Source: Takakia lepidozioides (taxonomy: Eukaryota; Streptophyta; Takakiopsida; Takakiales; Takakiaceae). From it: a DNA stretch of 64,000 bases. Shown here one piece after another: positions 11,085 to 23,702 of this stretch (its first letter is position 1; each line of letters starts with the position of its first letter). A program made the translations under genes and the position numbers. The stretch spans positions 27,716,001-27,780,000 of the forward strand of contig CM060733.1 of NCBI GenBank assembly GCA_030704615.1, read 5' to 3'. The notes under the pieces are model-generated. The model worked only from the letters and a program-made list of their open reading frames with translations. It was not told the DNA's origin and made no database searches.

Positions 11085-11850
11085 CCTGCATGACTCAAAG
11101 TCTTAGTTACAGACCTGTACAATTCAAGTCACAACTCTCAAGTCCCAGGTAGGCTCCCTGCGCAGGTACTGCAGTCATGTACTTTCCAAAATGTTCTACC
11201 AGTTCTATCTGTTTGGGTCCCTGAATATAAACTATATCCATCGTATTCTTGGCCTTTAGCTCCACATTGTACATCGACATTAGAACCATCAAAAGATTGT
11301 GCTCAATGCAAAGGACCTCCTTTGTGTGCATATGTCTGAAGTCTGGCGATCTTGGACTTTTCTGTGAAACCACCAGTGATCCATGCCTTCATTCCACCAC
11401 AGCCTTGCTTAGCTCCAAGCATCTTTCAAAGACCAGGGCACAACTTTAAACAACTATCTCCATCCCTGTTACCAGGAAGAACCACCCACTCAAAGGCCGA
11501 ATGGCATGGTTTCAAACTGAAAAAACCCCTGGCGACAAGTAAAAGTGGTTTCCTCCTTGCTGTCTTTTGGGTGACAAAGAGAGAATCCAAGCAGCTGAAG
11601 ACACAAATCTAGTCTACAGCTCATCACTATGCCAGCTTCAGCCACAGATCCTCAACAGACTCTTTGAAGTCCTATGTGAAGATTCTTACCTTACCGAGCC
11701 TGTTGTTCCACCACTGAGATGGAACGAACTCCTGCCAGAGCCATTCTAAGCTCATAGTTTGACCTGCATTCAAGGAGTGCTGTGATAACTTTGCCAGATG
11801 CTATTTGCTTCACTCCCCATTTAGAAGTGCTAGTGCTTAGGCCTAAATCC
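11085..11850. other. No gene recognised
   Basis: Upstream flank of the intact DYW gene (its promoter should lie here). An 88-codon minus-strand frame at 11107-11373 has ordinary composition but no family resemblance. Confidence 0.45.
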
Positions 11851-14520
11851 TTAGTTGCTGCAAATTACATCAAACCTAGGCCCACAAAATACCCCTGTTG
11901 ACATCCCCTGGGCCGCCATGCAGACTACAATTATTGTCAAGCAGTTATTACCACACACGGGTAGCTTTCTATGTATAGCAGAAGCAACACCCCCTCTCAA
12001 GCAACTGCCTGGCTGCGCCATAGAAGATACAACACTTGTTATTAAAAGCTGCGCCCACAACACCCCCACCACAGCAATAAACCCATATAAATATGCTAAA
12101 AAAACAACTGCATGCCTATCTGCTTGGCAGGCATTCTGTACAGATACAACATTGGTGCACCTGAGGCATGACTCCGAGTTCAGCAATACACTAGAATTCA
12201 CAACACACACGAAAAATCATATATTGATCCCCTCCGAGCAAACATACACTGCATACTATGGCCCCATACCACCAATAATCATTACCACAACATTGCAAAA
12301 CCTCCCTCCTCTCATTGCCCCCCTTACCAGAATCTCCTCTGGAACCTCGCTTGCTGGCCCCCTTACACAACCATTAGAGCAACACATGACCCAGCAAAGA
12401 CTACAGCTCCTATGTTAACAACTACTCCAAGAAATGCCACATACCTATATACTGCACGTTTGAGGCAGACTGAATGCCATTTACACAAGCCTGGCCACGC
12501 TCTGATCCCAGCAAAACAGCTGCAAAGTATGATGGCCCACACTGCCAGCCTTCACCCCTCTTACCACAATCAAATATACCCATATCCACCCCGCTGCCGC
12601 GGTGGGCCATTCAAAAATTTCTTACTTTAACTACAATATGGCCCCATACAAACAAATACCACCAATGCGGTACAAAATGCTACCCCCAGCGATATATCAC
12701 CAAAATACTCTCACACTCCCAAACTCTGCACTATGTTTGGCATTCAGAACTGCTACAAAGCACCCCCCCGTTGCTCCACTGTCAGGTCTCCGTTACAATG
12801 CAAATTGGTTAAAATGTGCAAGGTTATAGATACTGACACAAGGTCTTCTGAATGCAAAAGAACTGCAGCCCTTTATACATCCCATTTTAGCAACACTTCT
12901 TTAGACCCACCTCCAGCCCACACCTGTATGAACAACATATTACACACCACAAAAAGGACACTCAAAAGTTTAGAATTAATACTCTCAACTGTTGCTCACT
13001 TGGCATCCTAAGCTGGCAGCAACAAGTAGCAACAGAGCCAGGAAACCCGCGCACTGCAAATCCCATACCAACTCCTCTTAAATCTACACATGCCAGTAAG
13101 GGAGTCTCTTGCTTTTTGGCCAGAGCTAAAACCACATAAAAAGCGCCGACGCTGCCACCATAACTTGTACAATACCCTCTCAAAAACAGCTCCTCCCTTT
13201 CAACTATATATAATCCTTCCAGGCAATTACCAAAGACCAGAAGCAAACGGTGCAAATGCTACACCCACACTACAAGGACCACAGTGCAATTACAAAATAA
13301 AACAAGGACCTATACCAATACCTGCTCACACATGGTACCCCCCCATGCCAAATCAAAAACTTACCCCCTTCTATCATTATAGCACTACCCCCTAACGCTA
13401 CCACGTGAGCAGATGCAACAATTATCACACTACCACAAATACCCCAGTTCAACAAAAGCCCACCCCCTCCAGCCTCACATCTCAGGGGCCACAGAACTCT
13501 GTTTACATAGTTTTTCGAAAAAATAAGCATGGAACCACATCACACCTCCACAAGCTGAACACCCCATGCACCACAGACCCCATACCAACCCCCCTAGAAT
13601 CTACACATGCTACAACACCCCTCTTGTATTATGAAAGCACTACACCACACGCTGTTCCAACTGCATCTCAGCATAGGCAAACATTAATAGAACTGAGAAA
13701 ATTTGCCCAAACACACTCTCTTCCTGATAACTGCAAAAAAACCCACACTCGCAAGCAGCGCCCTTCAATGTAAAAATAACGGAACAGCACCGCACCTCGT
13801 AGTCAAGCCTCTGAGTCAACCCATTCAATTTCCTGGCGCACAGTGGGTACCTTCCTGGAGTGTGGCAAATTCTCACTGCTATCCAGAACTGCGAAACAAC
13901 ATAGTCCCAACTGCTGCAATTAGGCTGGAGCATGCAATTCCCAGGGAACACCAAGAAAACAGCCCACATGAGCCGGCACTAAATCCCCACACAACCCACA
14001 GTCTATCCACTGCAAGCTCCCCTTCTAAAATCTGCCAAACATATAAAGTGCTAACTCCACATTCCAAACAACAAAATCAGTGGGTACTTACGCTACATAC
14101 TTCAGATGGATCTATATGTTGCCAAAAACACCCTCCACCCCGCAGAAAACTGAAATGCAGGCTGCTGGAAAAAGAACGCCATGTATCCAGGCCAGCTGAC
14201 ATTTGGTCTGCAACGGTTACCGAACATACTCTCCCAAGACCTCACTCTCTGCCACTGTGGGCCACGGCTGGGATGAGATTACAACAAATCGCTTGGCCTA
14301 CGCCATTAAAACACACAATCGACCTCTACATGTGCCCAGTCATGGCGCCAGCCACTGGCCAACAAACTCGCAAAAGCAGATTTGTAAGAAAATCCCCTAG
14401 CAGCATCGTTAGCCAGCTCAAAAAAATTTGCAATCATCGGAATACTAAAATCCACACCATATTCGATAGAACCGTCCCCCACCCAACTCACCTTGGCCCC
14501 CATTACAGCTCCAACTTATA
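11850..14520. other. Strand-asymmetric, G-poor A/C-rich block of unknown nature
   Basis: On the plus strand C and A dominate and G is scarce: three 60-base lines counted at random (12061, 12541, 13381) hold 4, 5 and 7 G. The change is visible at about 11850 and ends about 14520. Plus-strand frames up to 272 codons (13703-14521) occur but are expected because stop codons need T and mostly G; their translations show no domain and are rich in Pro, Thr and His. A segment with CCATACCAAC and CTACACATGC occurs at 13063-13093 and again at 13580-13610, so there is internal repetition. Confidence 0.6.
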
Positions 14521-15090
14521 AATACTGCCATCAGCGAAACTGATTTTGGGGTTGGCTGTAGCTGAATCATGAATAGTAGTTTAATGTTAATACGGTATGC
14601 TTATTTCAGTAGTAGATATGTTTGGACACCAATAAGAACTATGTAAGAACTTAATGGACAGGTGAGCTGATGGTGCTTTTGCCGGATTCCAGCTGCGTGG
14701 GCTAGCTCCTTCGGCCCATGTCAAATCCTTAACCTTGGATTCACAATACATATATGTATACATTCGTATGCAAGAGGTTGTCAAGCAGCTGTAAGGGAGG
14801 AGAGTGCTCTTCTCCTTTATATACCCTCTTAAGGCCCCTTCAAGCGGTCGTGGACCTTTGTTAGAAGGGTGCTCCACACATGTCCCCCCAGAAATCACCA
14901 CTTGACACCTGTACTCCACTTGCCTACCTTTGGCGCCTAAACCATCCTCCATTTAATAGTTGTCGCCTTCCTACCATCTTTTTCTGGACCCCTTACAGGA
15001 TGGTTATTTCCTCGTCTCCTTGCGTAGCTTACTATATATCCCTTTTAATTCCTAGACGACCGTCTAATCGACAATGCCCACTCAGACTTG
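14521..15090. other. No gene recognised
   Basis: Base composition returns to normal. A 121-codon minus-strand frame at 14587-14952 has no recognisable domain. Confidence 0.4.
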
Positions 15091-15310
15091 GGGGGTTTAT
15101 TAGCCTACTGGTAAGGTGATTGCAACTATAGATGGTGACATGGGCCCATCCTTGAAAGGCGCAGTAGCCTCTTAGTTGCGCTGGCCGGGGTCTTCTCTCT
15201 AGATGGCGAGCAATCGGGTTTGACTCTCAATGGGTGGCTCGCTAGGCTGATTTTTGCACCTGTCACAAGGCATTTGACAGGCAAAAAAAAATGAGCCTAT
15301 CAAAAGAGAG
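15090..15310 (+). repeat. Possible tRNA-derived SINE
   Basis: Box A-like TAGCCTCTTAGTTGCG at 15165-15180 and box B-like GGGTTTGACTCTC at 15216-15228 are about 50 bp apart, the spacing of internal RNA polymerase III promoters. They are followed by an A-run at about 15283. Both boxes deviate from consensus and no second copy was found in the window, so this is tentative. Confidence 0.3.
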
Positions 15311-16307
15311 GCAATGAGAAAAAAATGCCGATCACAATGAAAGTCAAAAAAAAATTAGCCTGTCAAAAGAATGGAAGAAATTTCTGATAATTAGGGGTAA
15401 TTATATTACTAAGTCCACCTACAAGAGGCTCACAAGCCTGAAAGGTACAAATTATGAATAATGAATCAGCCAGAGATTACTGATAGTTATTAGTATATTT
15501 TTATTTTTATTTTGAACAGGGGAAGGCCCTGAATTAATTTTATTGAGTTTATTGTGGGGAAAAAAATTAAAACCCCATATTACACCATGAGGTACACACA
15601 CCGTAGTCAGTGATGAATGAACTAACCTCTCGAAGGGAGAAGATGACCTAGGGTTACAAGCCCTATGTAGAAGTCACACCCGTAGGGGGTTGCTTTGAAT
15701 GTAGGCAATCGTTTTTGGACTAGTGAGATCTACAAGGAATCTAAAACGTGAATGGCTTAACAGCCGCTTGGAACTTGTCCGAAGCTTATTTGTGTGCATG
15801 ATCTCTGCACGGATCTCAGTAAAATTTCAGTGGTACCAATTGATATCCCTGTCAAACTCGGGGGGACACCGCATGGAGGGGTGTATTGAGTTCTCGCCAT
15901 CGATCTGGAGGTTGAGCTGCCCAAGCATAGTGGGAAGGTGACGAGCTAGTGCAGAGAAGACCGTTTCTTGCCCAAGTGCTGGCAAACTGACCGTGGATCG
16001 TTGCCGCTTGTTGGGGTCTTCTTGCGACATCTGCACAGAGTTTTGCCCAAGTCTTCTTCCCTTCAATCTGCAAGTCCCAGAATACCCTAGAAAGCAAGGT
16101 AGATAAAGTGCAGGTGGTACCCGAGAGGGTCCATGCACATCTAACTTTCCATGTGATGAATTTTGATTGATCTCATATTTGTCCGAATGGTATGTAGAAC
16201 ATACTTGCAAAGTTTCAAAGCAAAAAAAAAATCAATTGGATGGGCGACGATTCGATCGCCCTTTTGAATAAATTTTGATTGATGTCATATTTGTCTGGGA
16301 TCTATCA
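15310..16307. other. AT-rich sequence, no gene recognised; local duplications
   Basis: An A-run followed by (A/T)AGCCT(A/G)TCAAAAGA occurs twice (about 15283-15306 and 15347-15371). A second pair, a TTTTGATTGAT(C/G)TCATATTTGTC segment, occurs at about 16160 and 16273. Minus-strand frames at 15827-16210 and 15852-16097 show no recognised domain. Confidence 0.4.
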
Positions 16308-17906
16308 TGTCGCGCACCTCACTTCGGTAAACTCCCCTTCAAGTCATAGTTACTTGCTTTGATGCGCGCGCCTAACTCCCAACCTGGCCGCTGGGTCAAC
16401 TTGGAGCTTTTGCTACTCACCTAGACATAACGGTCCCCCTTTACTCTTCCACTAGACCCTCCACCAATTTGGGCCTGGTGGAAATTCCCTTTGGTAGATG
16501 ACAGTCCGGAATAGCTCCCCACTCCTTGCTCGCTTTCCGGCTCGCTCGCTTACCGGCTCGCTCGCTTACTCACTAGTTTTTGGTCACCAACGGGCTTGCA
16601 CCGTTCTCAGGGTCACTACTCCCTATATATACTTCTGTGACTGTCCGCGGGGGTTTCATAAACAACCATGCCATTTTATGGCGAACCACCACGAAGACCC
16701 TCGACTCCCGGTGATGAGTCGCGGTGAGTCTTGGCCCACCCACCACGGCCCCATTGGACCGTGATGAGTCCCAAGACTCCCCATGACTCCCACCACGAGG
16801 TATTCGCCCCATGGTGAGTCATATGCCATCCCCACTAAGTCCCGCTAAGCTACCACCACCCCTTGTGGAGCCACCCCCACCGCAACCCGGTGTGCGGGGC
16901 CCCACCTAGTGAGCGTCTCCACCTCCTTGAGTGCCTTGGGCACTCAAGGGTGCTTCAACCCCCCGTACCTATTGCTGCCACTGCCCCCACCACAGGGGCA
17001 GCCCCTCCTGTGTCCCGACCCCCTACCCTCAAGGCAAAGGGCCGCGACATACACCCCTACCAACAGGGAGTCGATGTCCTCATCGACTTGTCCATTTTGT
17101 AGAAACGAACATCCAAGTTGTGGCATCCCACATCAAGGAGTTTGTTTCTGTACCATGGCGTCCCATGGCAAAGAACCAAACCCCACACTTGACTCTACTC
17201 TCCACTAGCTAGTTCGGCCGACTTCCTCCAAGTCCCGGCCAAGGGTGGAGCCTCTCAAGCTCCTCCTAGTGCACTCTTCTTGGCCTACTTCAAGGCCAAG
17301 GAACGATCATCCCCGAGGATCGAATCGCCTTACTGCAACAACATTGCTTGCGACCGCTCATGATGCCGCTTTTGGCATCACCTTGCATAAGGGTTCACCT
17401 CGCACCCTCTTTGACTAGGAAGATACCCTTGAACCAACCGTGCACCCCAATCACTACAATTGGGTCTGCCTTGGAATGTTGGCCTGAGGTACGGGAACAC
17501 GCCAAAGCCGCACTACGACTTCGTTCCAAGGCTACACGATTATAGTACGTAAACGGAAGCACGTAGCTTCCGCGTTAGCCCGCACTACAAGGCAACCTCC
17601 TCGGTAGCGCAATTATAGTACGCGCACGCGCCAGGTGCGCACTAGCACGTGAACTCCCAAAGTAGGCGTAAGTCACCTTGCCCCTTGGATGAGAGTCACC
17701 CGATTTTGGCACTACACAAACACACGATTACGTCTCCTACTTTTGTAAGCTAGCATGCATTCTACACATTAGCCAACCATACCATGCATTACCATTCCAA
17801 ACAAAATAAGAGGCGCAACATTCGAAAACCATTTATAACAAAATTTGTACAGCACAAGTTTTTGCAATCGGATTTCCTCAGCTAGCTAAATCAGGCTAAG
17901 CATGCA
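16308..17906 (-). repeat. 3' LTR of the minus-strand chromodomain Ty3/gypsy element
   Basis: Read on the minus strand it begins TGCATGCTTAG, directly after a polypurine tract, and ends GCGCGACA, giving the usual TG...CA ends and about 1.6 kb. It matches 22551-23702 in the same orientation and 26001-27569 in the opposite orientation. A target-site duplication cannot be checked because the partner LTR is truncated. Confidence 0.88.
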
Positions 17907-17917
17907 TTTCCTCCCCC
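17907..17917 (-). promoter_or_regulatory. Polypurine tract of the Ty3/gypsy element
   Basis: On the minus strand GGGGGAGGAAA lies immediately before the LTR start TGCATG. This is the plus-strand DNA primer site used in reverse transcription. The inverted copy has GGGGAAGGAAA at 25990-26000. Confidence 0.75.
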
Positions 17918-17940
17918 ATGATCCAAGGTTGATGTCCCTA

Positions 17941-19678
17941 TCAACGTTTCTTCCGCTTTTGAGGCCGCCCTTCGAATGCTACGACCGCCTCGGATGCGTT
18001 TCCCATTTCTGAGATACGCACACAAGATCCCTCCACATGATGATAGCCCTTCCATTTCACGAGATACTCTGTTTCTCGGTTCTTGAACCTCCTCGACTTA
18101 AGCACTACCTCCACCTCGTACTCAGGTTCATTTTCATGATCCAACAGCACAGATGGCAGATACAACACTTGATGGACGTGCTTCATCTTTAAAGTAAGGC
18201 TTCAAAAGGGCGACGTGGAATACTGGATGCACCTTGCTGTTTGCCGGCAGCTCCAATTCATACACATCCTCATTCATAACCTTCCGGATGCGAAAGGGTC
18301 CCGCATACAGAGGTACGAACTTTGGACTCACTTTCGGAGGTAGTCGAAAATACTTGATGTTCAACCAGACCTCCGTGCCTGCCTCAAACTTCATTTCCCT
18401 CTGCTTCCGATTCGTCTGCCTTTCATACCGTTTCCTAGCTTTGGCAATGTTGTACTTTGCGAGCTTCAACAAACGTTCGCGTTCTTCCAGTACCGCGGCT
18501 GCTGCCGGTTCCTCAATGTCCTGGGCGGCCCAACTTGTCGGCACCAGAGGTGCTTTTCCATAGACCAACACGAAACAGGAAACTCCCGTTGCAGAGTGTT
18601 TTGTATTATTATAACAGAACTCTGTCGCGTCCAAGTGCTCTACCCAGTCTGATTGGTCCGCCGACACGTAATTCCGCAAGATCTGCTTCACCACGAAATT
18701 CACTCTTTCCGTTTGGCCGTCCGTCGTAGGTCGGAAGGCGGTGCTCATCTTGAGCCTCGTCCCTATCTTCTTCCAAAGTGCCCTCCAAAATTTACTCGCA
18801 AATTTTGGATCGCGGTTCGAGACAATATCCTTCGAAAGTCCATGATGTTTGAAGACGTGGGTGAAGTAAAGTCGTCCCGTCTCATGCGCCGTTGCCGTCT
18901 CCTTGGTGGGGATGAAATGGCCCATTTTACTGAACCTATCCACCACCACCATGATTGCATTGAATCTTTTTGACAGCGGCATAGCAGTCATGAAATCCAT
19001 CGAGACGCTTTCCCAAGTCCCCTCTGGAATCAGCAAGGGTTGTAACAGCCCTGCTTGTTTTTTGTACTCGCTCCGGTTTTGTTGGCATGTGGTGCATGTC
19101 TTGACATACTCCTCGGCCTCCTCCCTCAGTTTGGGCCAGAAATACTCTTTCTTCAAGAGTGTCGCGATGTGCTTGGCTCTGCCGTGGCCCGCAAGCGGGC
19201 CATCATGGCATTCTCTCAAGAGACTATCTCTGATCCCTCCCTTTGACACGTAGAGATGCTTTTGTTTATACCGGAGCAGTCCATTTTGCAAGTGGAACTG
19301 CGATTTAACCCCCATCCTCAAGTCCCACATCACGGACTTCGTCATCTCATCCTTCCGGCAAGCCTTCCGGATCTTCCTTTGGAGCGTCGTCTCGTCCCTA
19401 TACACCAACATGAGCTGCTGCTTTCTACTTAAAGCATCGGCCACCACATTGTCTCGTCCCGGTTTGTACTGGATATCCACGTCAAACACCGCCAAAGTAT
19501 CTTGCCACCTAAGTTGTTTTGTGGACAACTTAGGCTGCGTGGCAAAATATTTCACCGTGACATTGTCTGTGAACACCTTCACTGGGTTGGAACCAATATA
19601 GTGGCGCCAAAGCTCAAGGCAATGCACCACCGCCTTCATCTCTTTTCTCGTGCGTCGGCCACCGTCGCTCCACTTCAT
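17941..19678 (-). pseudogene. Ty3/gypsy pol: RNase H end, integrase and chromodomain
   Basis: Read on the minus strand: RNase H C-terminus with HCLELWRHYIGSNPVKVFTD and YKPGRDNVVADALSRK. Then an integrase zinc finger (H-H-C-C ending CTTCQQNR) and an integrase core with SMDFMTAMP, a second Asp now reading VSNRDPKF, and GQTERVN (Asp, Asp, Glu catalytic triad). A GPF.I domain follows, and finally a chromodomain with YEVEVVLKSRRF and YLVKWKGYHH ending at 17941. The chromodomain frame (17941-18186) and the main frame (18134-19678) overlap out of phase, so there is a frameshift near 18150. Chromodomains on plant chromoviruses are thought to steer integration to heterochromatin marks. Confidence 0.9.
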
Positions 19679-20914
19679 TTAGTTCTTGCTTTTGTAAGTC
19701 ACTGGACGTCCATCTTGCATAAGTACACCCCCAATCGCAAAGTCCAACGCATCTGTATGAATCTTGAACGGACGGTCGAACTCCGAGATTTTCAAGACTG
19801 GAGCTTCCGCCATCCGCTGCTTCAATTCAATAAAAGCTTGGCCACAAAATGTGTTCCATGCCCAGACTTTGGATTTACATAGAAGGTCCGACAGTGGCCC
19901 CGTGATCTTGGCGAAATTTCTCATATACTTCCGGTAATAGGAGGCGAGTCCTAGGAAGGATCGCACTCCCGGGATCGAAATCGGAGGCTCCCAGTCCAAG
20001 ATTGCCCTCACCTTTCTGTCATCCATTTTGATCCCATCCTGTATAATCACATGCCCCAGGAACTCCACTTTCGTGACCCCGAATTCACACTTTGAAGCTT
20101 TGGCATACAGCTTCCCTTCCCGCAATTTCTGGAACACCCTTTTAAGGTGCTCATGGTGCTCCTCCTTTGTTTTTGAGTACACCAAGATGTCGTCGATGTA
20201 CCCGATCACAAAGTCATCCAACCACTCTTGGAAAAGGCTGTTCATCAACGTACTAAAGGTCGCGGGTGCGTTGGTGAGCCCAAAAGGCATCACCAAGAAC
20301 TCATATGAACCATACCTTGTCCTGCATGCGGTCTTATCCTTATCTCATTCCGCCACTCGAATTTGATGATAGCCGGAGCGCAAATCGATCTGACTGAAAT
20401 ACTTTGCTCATGCCAACCAATCGAAGAGGTCGTCGATCCTTGGCAAAGGGTACCGGTTTTTTATAGTCACCTTATTCAAAGCCTTGTAATCGACACACAT
20501 CCGCATCATCCCATCTTTCTTGTCTGCGAATAGCACCGAGGCTCCGTAAGGTGACTTACTCGGCTGGATGTACCCCTTTGACATTAGATCATTGAGCTGA
20601 GTTTTCAGCTCGACCAACTCTCTGTGGCTCAACCGGTAGAGTGCCTTGGCAGGCAGTTCCGATCCCGGTATCACCTCAATCTTGTGGTCAACTCCTCTTC
20701 GCGGTGGCAAGCTGCTTGGTAGATCCTCCGGCATCACATCCTGGTATTTCTCCAAAATCCCCTTGATCCAATTTGGGCTCGGCTCCCCATCGCCTTCTCC
20801 CTTCACTTGTCTTACGTAAAGCAAAAACTGGGGCTCGTGTGACTCAACCACAGCCCACTCCCTTGCTGACAGAAGGTTTATTCGCCCTCCTATGGGTTTG
20901 GGCATTTCCGACAC
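19679..20914 (-). pseudogene. Ty3/gypsy pol: reverse transcriptase
   Basis: Minus-strand frames carry the RT core in order: [70 protein letters not shown], and the catalytic [11 protein letters not shown] (YIDD near 20200). The early RNase H part begins after [17 protein letters not shown]. In-frame stops separate 20408-20914 from 19679-20296 (TGA near 20406, further disruption near 20300-20345) and end the frame at 19679. The element cannot make a full pol without suppression, so I call it decayed. Confidence 0.9.
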
Positions 20915-21410
20915 TCATAAGAATTCGCCACCATTCTCGCATGGCAGCGTGACTACTCTCTTGCGGCCATCTATGACCGCTCCGGATTTGCTCAAAAATG
21001 TCATCCCCAAAATGAGGTCTACTCCATCGATCTTGCAAATGGTGAAGTTCTCGCGTCCCTCCCAACTCCCTAGTTGAAGAGGAACATCGAACGTCAACCT
21101 CGTTGCCAATTGCGGTTCTCATTTGGCAGAACGCACCTCAATAGAGGCCCCCACGTCACTTGTCGGGAGCCCCAGCTTTTGTGCCATTGCCGGTGTCATG
21201 AAGGAGTGTGACGCTCATGTGTCCACCAACAATGACACGTTAGTTTTGGCGATTATCCCACTAACAAACATTAACTGACTCCCTTTACGCAAGGCGTCAG
21301 TTTCTTGATACAACTCACAAGAGTAGTTGTCTACCTTGCAAGTTTTGGCAACTACCGCCTCCACCAAGCGGCTGATGGAATCTTCGGACAGCTCTGTGGC
21401 CGCCCGAGTC
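20915..21410 (-). pseudogene. Ty3/gypsy aspartic protease region
   Basis: Minus-strand frames show SLLVDT followed by a TGA where the catalytic D-T-G glycine belongs, then ASHSF (near 21200-21225). Further on come FTICKIDGVDLILGMTFL and PCENGGEFL. The Gly-to-stop change in the protease active site alone inactivates the polyprotein. Another stop follows at 20915. Confidence 0.82.
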
Positions 21411-21414
21411 ATGT

Positions 21415-22535
21415 TCAATTGTCGGGTTTCCTGCACCTCTTTGCCATGTGCCCGGGTTCCCTGTAATTAAAGCACACTCCATCGAAGGTCGCTTTCTGTC
21501 CGCCATAAGCCGCCACACCTGATTTTCCTTTCGAAGCACCGGGTACCGCCTTGACGTGTAAAGGCCCTCCCTTCGATTTCCACGTGCCATTGTCGTCGCG
21601 TGGCCTATCCCACTTCTTTTCCGGTTGAAAAGAGTCACCCTCCCGCTGGGTCTTCTTGTGGTTCAGCTCTGTACGGCCTTGTTTTCCGCCTCTAGGGACA
21701 CCCGAAAAACATTCAGCCCTTTTAATTGCCTCGTTCAAAATCTTAGGTGGCTTCTCCTCTAACTTCCGTCTGGCCCATGGGGCCAGTCCTGCCACAAAGT
21801 TGAAGACCGTTTCTAGTTCCGCCATATCCGCGACTTCGAGCAACAGCACGTTGAAAGCCTGAACATATCCCTAAATGTCACCCGTTTGCTTCAAATTCCT
21901 CATCTTGTCCCGGGTGAGCCACGACTCGTTGAGTGGAACAAACTGTCTTTTCATAAGTTTCTTGAACCCATTCCAGTTCAAGGTTTCCGGGTTTGGACCT
22001 TGGTCTTGAAGGCGTTTCTACCACCATTGTTGAGCATAGCCTCTCAAATAGGTGGGAGCCACTTCTACCTGATCCTCATCCCTCAATTTGGCCGCTCGGA
22101 AGTACTGCTCTAGCTCCAAGAGCCAGGTGTTGAGTGCCTTCCGATTTCGGACGCCCTCAAAGGCGTTGGGTTCCTTAGGCTTCACCTTAAACTTTGCCTT
22201 AGTGGAAGTGGCATTAGCCGCCCTCAACACGTCTTTCAACGTCCCACCAAACTACGCCAACAACCCTTCCCAAAAGGCTACTGGCATGGGAGACATCTGT
22301 TGGTCCGGCGGAGCCTCCGGGAGGTCATCGGGCTCTGACTCCCCAGATTCATCTTGTTCTTGAGCGGAATCGCTTTCAAAAGCATGCATCGCCTCCTCAA
22401 AATTGCCGCTTCGGTGATATGTTGCCCCCAACGGGCTCACCAGGATCATCATCTTTTGGGCCGTTCTGCTTTCGTTTTGGCTGGCCCGACCCCATGATGA
22501 GGCCAATCCCAAGGACGATCGCATACTGAACTCTA
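21415..22535 (-). pseudogene. Ty3/gypsy gag with zinc knuckle
   Basis: Minus-strand frames from the primer binding site inward: a leader frame (22252-22535) rich in acidic residues, then KALNTWLLELEQYFRAAKLR and TYLRGYAQQWW typical of retrotransposon gag. Then FNFVAGLAPWARRKLEEKPP, then a knuckle reading CFNYREPGHMAKRC. The second Cys of the CX2CX4HX4C knuckle is Tyr here, so zinc binding is lost. Stops fall at 22240-22251, 22018 and near 21870. Confidence 0.85.
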
Positions 22536-22536
22536 A

Positions 22537-22548
22537 GCTCTGATACCA
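22537..22548 (-). promoter_or_regulatory. Primer binding site, initiator Met tRNA type
   Basis: The minus strand reads TGGTATCAGAGC two bases after the LTR end CA. This is the well-known plant primer binding site complementary to the 3' end of initiator methionine tRNA, and it fixes the inner LTR edge at 22551. Confidence 0.9.
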
Positions 22549-22550
22549 AG

Positions 22551-23702
22551 TGTCGCGCACCTCACTTCGGTAAACTCCCCTTCAAGTCATAGTTACTCGT
22601 TTTGATGCGCACGCCTAGCTCCCAACCTGGCCGCCTGGTCAACTTGGAGCTTCGGCTGTTCACCGGGACATAATGGTCACACTTTACTCTTCCACTAGAC
22701 CATCCACCAATTTGGTCCTGGTGGAAATTCCCTTTGGTAGATGGCAGTCCGGAATAGCTCCCCACTCTTTGCTCGCTTTCCGGCTCGCTCGCTTACTCAC
22801 TAGTTTTTGGTCATCAACGGGCTTGCACCGTTCTCGGGTTACTACTCCCTATATATACTTCTGTGACTGTCCGCGGGGGTTTCACAAACAACCATGCCAT
22901 TTTATGGTGAACCACCACGAAGACCCTCGACTCCCGGGATGAGTCGCGTGAGTCTTGGCCCACCATCCACGGCCCCATTGGACCGTGATGAGTCCCAAGA
23001 CTCCCCACGACTCCCACCACGAGGTCTTCGCCCCATGGTGAGTCCTATGTCATCCCCACTAAGTCCCGCTAAGCTACCACCACCCCTTGTGGAGCCACCC
23101 CCACCGCAACCTAGTGTGCGGGGCCTCACCTAGTGAGTGCCTCAACCTCCTTGAGTGCCTTGGGCACTAAAGGGTGCTTCAGCCCCCCCGTACCTATTAC
23201 TGCCAATGCCCCCACCACAGGGGTAGCCCCTCCTGGGTCCCAACCCCCTGCCCTCAAGGCAAAGGGCCGCGACCACACCCCTTACCAACAGGGAGTCGAG
23301 GTCCTCATCGACTTGTCCATTTTGTAGAAACGAACATACCAAGTTGTGGCGTCCCACATCAAGGAGTTTGTTTCTGTCACCATGGCGTCCCATGGCAAAG
23401 AACCAACCCCACACTTGACTCTACTCTCCACTAGCTAGTTCGGGGCTTCTTCCAAGTTAGCCAAGGTGGAGCTTCTCAAACTCCTCCCATGTGCACTTTC
23501 TTGGCCTACTTCAAGGCCAATTGAACGATCTCCCCGAGGATCGAATCGCCTTACTATGAACGATCCCTCCCCGAGGATCGAATCGCCTTACTACAACAAC
23601 ATTGCTTGCGACCGCTCATGATGCCGCTTTTGGCATCACCTTGCGTAAGGGTTCACCTCGCACCCTCTTTGACTAGGAAGATAACCTTGAACCAACCGTG
23701 CG
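22551..23702 (-). repeat. 5' LTR of the minus-strand Ty3/gypsy element, truncated
   Basis: Matches the LTR at 16308-17906 from its 3' end (GCGCGACA at 22551) up to about 23702, where the similarity stops inside a CCAACCGTGC motif. A short stretch with GAACGATC(C)TCCCCGAGGATCG is locally duplicated at about 23522-23583. The rest of the LTR is missing and an unrelated AT-rich segment follows. Confidence 0.85.

Noticed and set aside
13703-14521. 272-codon plus-strand open frame
   Set aside because: Lies in the G-poor A/C-rich block where stop codons are rare; translation has no domain and neighbouring frames are open too.
15090-15310. Functional tRNA gene
   Set aside because: Box A and box B-like motifs exist but no cloverleaf with paired acceptor stem could be drawn; kept only as a possible SINE.
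18763-18960. Plus- and minus-strand short frames within the integrase region
   Set aside because: Out-of-frame translations of the integrase; no independent signal.
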